A stretch of DNA of 15,804 nucleotides from Candidatus Saccharimonadota bacterium (GTDB taxonomy: Bacteria > Patescibacteriota > Saccharimonadia > Saccharimonadales > Saccharimonadaceae). This document shows positions 13,606 to 15,804 of the stretch, one piece after another. The position numbers were made by a program, and so were the translations under genes. The notes beneath the pieces are model-generated. The model worked only from the letters and a program-made list of their open reading frames with translations, ran no database searches and had not been told where the DNA came from. The stretch lies in assembly GCA_017421685.1 (NCBI GenBank), contig JAFOHW010000061.1, forward strand, positions 1-15,804. The letters run 5' to 3'. Every line of letters starts with the position of its first letter. Within the stretch, counting starts at the first letter, position 1.

Positions 13606-14865
13606 TTATTTAACAATCAAAAACTTATTTTTACCCTTCTTAACAATCGCGATTTGTTCTAACTTAACATCTTCCGAAACTTTTACTCCGTTAATCGTAA
13701 TCGCCCCTCCAGAAATAAACTCGCGCGCCTTCTTTTTCGATTCCGCAAGTCCTGTATCTACTAAAGCATCAACTAGTAAAGTTCCTTTCCTCACAACCGG
13801 CAAAAATTCCGCAAATTCACTAATTTCATCTTCAGTAAATTCTGCAAAATTCGTCTCACGATTAAATAATAGCTCAGTCAAATTTTCAATCGCCTTCGCA
13901 TTCTTAACTCCATGAACGACTTCCGTAACCCCCTTCGCTAAAGTCTTCTGCGCTAATCGTTTTTCTGGAGCTTCTTTATGCTTCTTGAGAATCTCTTCAA
14001 TTTCATCTTTAGAGAGTAAAGTATAAATCTTAATCAGATATTCGACCGAAGTATCCGGTTGATTAAGCCAAAATTGATAGAAGTCAAAAATTGAAGTATA
14101 ATTTCCGCTTCCATTATCAGAACCAGCAAGCCAAATCGCATTTCCTTCACTCTTCCCAAACTTCCTTCCAGTTACCGGATCGATCACAAGCGGAGTAGAC
14201 CAGACATCCGCCTTCCCGTCTTCAAGACGCTTAATTAAATGAATCCCAGAAGTACAGTTCCCGTACTGATCCGCTCCACAGAGTTGCAAAGAAACCCCAT
14301 GTTCTCGGTACAAATGCAGAAAATCATAACCTTGAATCAACGTATACGAAAACTCCGCATAACTTATCCCCGAACCGCCTTCGCCAATTCGGTTCTGGAC
14401 AAATTGACGATCAAGTAACTGTGTCATCGAAAATGCTTTCCCGACTTCCCTTAAGAAATCTAGATAATTAATTTTCGAAAACCAATCCAAATTATCAACC
14501 ATCGTTAACTCAGCTTCCTCGCCTTCGCCTTCTTTTCCTGCCTTAATTACCCGTTCAATCTGTTCGCGAATACATTTTTTGTTATGTTCAACTTCATCCA
14601 AAGACTTCAAATCTCTCTCACTATTTTCCTTCGGATCACCAATCTGCCCAGTCGCCCCTCCGACTAACAAATACGGCTTATACCCATGGCGCACAAAACA
14701 CGCACACATCATTAACGCCGCTAGATTCCCAATCGTCAAAGAATCCGCCGACGGGTCCGCTCCCCAATAAAACTTTTTCGACTCCCGTGTATCCAAATCC
14801 CCAGGATTCTCAATAGTACTTTCGGCCCTAAAGCCCCGATAAATTAATTCTTCAGATAATTTCAT
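13606..14865 (-). CDS. tyrS: tyrosyl-tRNA synthetase with altered HIGH motif
   Basis: Class I synthetase that charges tRNA-Tyr; 419 residues, the usual bacterial length. The fold is clear from LLVGGATGQIGDP, the tyrosine-pocket segment ISYAEFSYTLIQGYDFLHLY and CGADQYGNCTSG. The KMSKS-equivalent KFGKS (235-239) is intact, and a C-terminal S4 RNA-binding domain covers about 355-419 (ESKKKAREFISGGAITING). The HIGH-type signature reads DPSADSLTIGN (37-47). Compared with Geobacillus TyrRS, Thr40, His45 and His48 are replaced by Ser39, Thr44 and Asn47. The leaderless start follows TGG-TATTAT and 6 nt. The GGAGG at 14888-14884 lies upstream of the -10 and is not a ribosome-binding site for it. Confidence 0.95.
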   Translation of the reverse strand: MKLSEELIYRGFRAESTIENPGDLDTRESKKFYWGADPSADSLTIGNLAALMMCACFVRHGYKPYLLVGGATGQIGDPKENSERDLKSLDEVEHNKKCIREQIERVIKAGKEGEGEEAELTMVDNLDWFSKINYLDFLREVGKAFSMTQLLDRQFVQNRIGEGGSGISYAEFSYTLIQGYDFLHLYREHGVSLQLCGADQYGNCTSGIHLIKRLEDGKADVWSTPLVIDPVTGRKFGKSEGNAIWLAGSDNGSGNYTSIFDFYQFWLNQPDTSVEYLIKIYTLLSKDEIEEILKKHKEAPEKRLAQKTLAKGVTEVVHGVKNAKAIENLTELLFNRETNFAEFTEDEISEFAEFLPVVRKGTLLVDALVDTGLAESKKKAREFISGGAITINGVKVSEDVKLEQIAIVKKGKNKFLIVK

Positions 14866-14871
14866 ACAAAT

Positions 14872-14880
14872 ATAATACCA
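14872..14880 (-). promoter_or_regulatory. extended -10 promoter of tyrS; leaderless start
   Basis: TG-G-TATTAT (hexamer 14877-14872), then ATTTGT, then the ATG at 14865. Confidence 0.72.
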
Positions 14881-14978
14881 TATCCTCCGAGTTTTAACCA
14901 GTAATATCTATTCGTCAAGAAATTCTAGCATATTTGACTTAAATTATTTATTAGATTTTGCTACATGTGAAATTACCA

Positions 14979-15054
14979 AATAAAAATAAAAATCTTACGG
15001 ACCGGAGCATGTCCGTCCCATGCGAGAGGTCCGACTAAGATTTTTATTTTTATT
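14979..15054. repeat. 76-bp three-tier intergenic palindrome, possible bidirectional terminator
   Basis: It lies in the 249-bp gap between rnhA and tyrS, the longest non-coding stretch here; I see no small gene in that gap. A perfect 19-bp AT-rich stem (14979-14997 with 15036-15054), a 6-bp CGGACC/GGTCCG stem (14998-15003/15028-15033) and a 5-bp GCATG/CATGC stem (15007-15011/15019-15023, 7-nt loop) are stacked with small bulges. The T-rich arms on both sides would let it terminate rnhA transcription. The arm motifs ATCTT..CGGACC and GTCCGA..AAGAT are shared with the xseA palindrome. Confidence 0.7.
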
Positions 15055-15114
15055 ATGCCGTAATTTTACCGTAGCTAAATTTAATAAAGAATTTAAATCA
15101 AACAATATCTAGAA

Positions 15115-15543
15115 TTACAAAGACGCTCCCTCTCTCGCCTTATTTGCCCACTCATCCGCCATCTCATTAAACTCCGTCCCAACATGTCCTCGAACCCAAA
15201 CCAACTTTACCGAATTCCTGCAATATAGCTCATACAACTCTTTGACTAAATCCAAATTCTTTATCTCTCCAGTTTTTTTCTTCCATCCATTCTTTTCCCA
15301 TCCCGGCGCCCATTTCGTTAAAACATTAATCCAAAATTCTGAATCCGAATGAATTTCACATTCCTCATCTCCCGCATATTTTATCGCCGAAATCAAAGCC
15401 ATTCCTTCCATTCGAATATTTGTCGTATTTTTATCACGACCCAAAACAACCGGCTTACCAACCCCCTCATTTACTTCAATTACTGAAAATCCCCCAGGCC
15501 CCGGATTCGGGCTCGCACTTCCGTCAGTCCATAATATCTTCAT
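15115..15543 (-). CDS. rnhA: ribonuclease HI
   Basis: Endonuclease that cuts the RNA strand of RNA-DNA hybrids, removing primers and R-loops. The catalytic carboxylates D7 (TDGSASPNPGPGG), E46 (RMEGMAL), D67 (HSDSEF) and D130 (NEMADEWA) are all present, as is the flexible-loop H120 (VRGHVG). The basic handle region is represented by GWEKNGWKKKTGEIKN. At 142 residues it is compact but complete relative to the 155 of E. coli. It starts 15 bp after the clpP stop from a -10 placed in that gap, with a 7-nt distance to the ATG. The large palindrome downstream is its likely terminator. Confidence 0.95.
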   Translation of the reverse strand: MKILWTDGSASPNPGPGGFSVIEVNEGVGKPVVLGRDKNTTNIRMEGMALISAIKYAGDEECEIHSDSEFWINVLTKWAPGWEKNGWKKKTGEIKNLDLVKELYELYCRNSVKLVWVRGHVGTEFNEMADEWANKAREGASL

Positions 15544-15550
15544 ACTTTAT

Positions 15551-15556
15551 ATTATA
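15551..15556 (-). promoter_or_regulatory. -10 element of rnhA; near-leaderless start
   Basis: TATAAT lies 2 nt after the clpP TAG and 7 nt before the ATG at 15543. It lacks the TG extension found in the other promoters, so it is less certain. Confidence 0.5.
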
Positions 15557-15558
15557 TA

Positions 15559-15804
15559 CTATTTAATAATTTCGTCGATAATTCCGTATCCTAAGGCTTC
15601 TTCAGCGCTCATCCAATTATCCCTATCCATATCCTTCTCAACTTGCTCTAACTTCTTTCCCGGATTCTTCGCAAAAATCTCCGCAAGACGCTTCTTTAAG
15701 AAGACTCCTTCACGAAGCATAATTTCCTGATCCGTAATTTTCCCTTCCGTTCCAGAAGAAGGTTGATGAATCATAATCCTAGCGTTCGGAAGACAATATC
15801 TTTT
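15559..15804 (-). CDS. clpP: ATP-dependent Clp protease proteolytic subunit (C-terminal part)
   Basis: The 3' part of clpP, cut by the window edge; 81 residues are visible, beginning KRYCLPNARIMIHQP. ClpP forms the barrel-shaped serine protease that degrades proteins fed by Clp ATPases. The visible part includes the catalytic His of MIHQP and the catalytic Asp of MDRDNWMSAEEA (E. coli H122 and D171). The nucleophilic Ser lies outside the window. The end, EEALGYGIIDEIIK, is without the usual few extra residues, so the subunit has a short C-terminus. The frame is open to base 15804, so the ATG at 15774 is internal, not a start. Confidence 0.96.
   Translation of the reverse strand, partial: KRYCLPNARIMIHQPSSGTEGKITDQEIMLREGVFLKKRLAEIFAKNPGKKLEQVEKDMDRDNWMSAEEALGYGIIDEIIK

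Noticed and set aside
14884-14888. GGAGG upstream of tyrS as its Shine-Dalgarno
   Set aside because: It is about 18 nt from the ATG and upstream of the -10 hexamer, so it would not be in the mRNA.
14934-14967. Plus-strand promoter (TTGACT and TGC-TACATG) driving a small RNA through the 14979 palindrome
   Set aside because: The spacing is 22 nt and the -10 lacks the final T; not convincing.

Overview
The window reads as an ordinary chromosomal stretch of a small-genome Patescibacteria/CPR bacterium, most likely Candidatus Saccharibacteria (TM7). This placement is an inference. It rests on AT-rich DNA, very dense packing, an archaeal/eukaryal-type single-chain glycyl-tRNA synthetase with zinc-knuckle cysteines, a TRM11-like methyltransferase, an ExoVII large subunit with a CPR-like N-terminal region, and several short single-pass surface proteins without recognisable families. 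TGA is used as a stop (histidine kinase and receiver genes), so the UGA=Gly code of Gracilibacteria/Absconditabacteria is not in use. There are no insertion sequences, phage genes or CRISPR arrays.

Layout. 36-111 tRNA-Phe (minus), divergent from hisS (plus, 154-1500). hisS converges on and overlaps an ABC exporter gene (minus, 1466-3241). The exporter gene is divergent from glyS (plus, 3256-4599) across only 14 bp. A small membrane-anchored protein follows (plus, 4699-5208), with a shared bidirectional terminator. Everything after that is on the minus strand, read from high to low coordinates: clpP (partial at the window edge), rnhA, tyrS, a membrane-anchored acidic protein, a TRM11-like methyltransferase, rpmA, an operon of an LPG-synthase/flippase-like membrane protein with xseA and xseB, another membrane-anchored protein, an operon of histidine kinase, receiver and recO, and ppa.

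Transcription starts. Nearly every transcription unit has a recognisable extended -10 element (TGn-TATAAT). In seven genes the A of ATG lies exactly 7 nt past the -10 hexamer (6-nt gap), that is, at the expected transcription start, so these mRNAs should be leaderless. hisS and rnhA have a 7-nt gap. A second class (ppa and the proteins at 4699 and 13511) has 16-18-nt leaders with a good Shine-Dalgarno. rpmA has a canonical TTGACT-17-TATAAT promoter and an 81-nt leader. Several promoters begin 2-4 nt after the stop codon of the preceding gene.

Most unusual structure. Two protein-coding genes carry palindromic DNA exactly where the protein has extra residues. In the methyltransferase gene a 119-bp GC-rich (about 59% by hand count) element with 10-bp perfect terminal inverted repeats and two internal hairpins encodes residues 244-283, between the helix after motif I and the next strand. 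In xseA a 76-bp palindrome encodes residues 4-29, an N-terminal extension placed before the normal start of the family. A third, intergenic 76-bp palindrome (14979-15054) shares arm motifs with the xseA one. This resembles the Rickettsia palindromic elements that insert in frame into proteins, and it is the best candidate here for something not yet described in this lineage.
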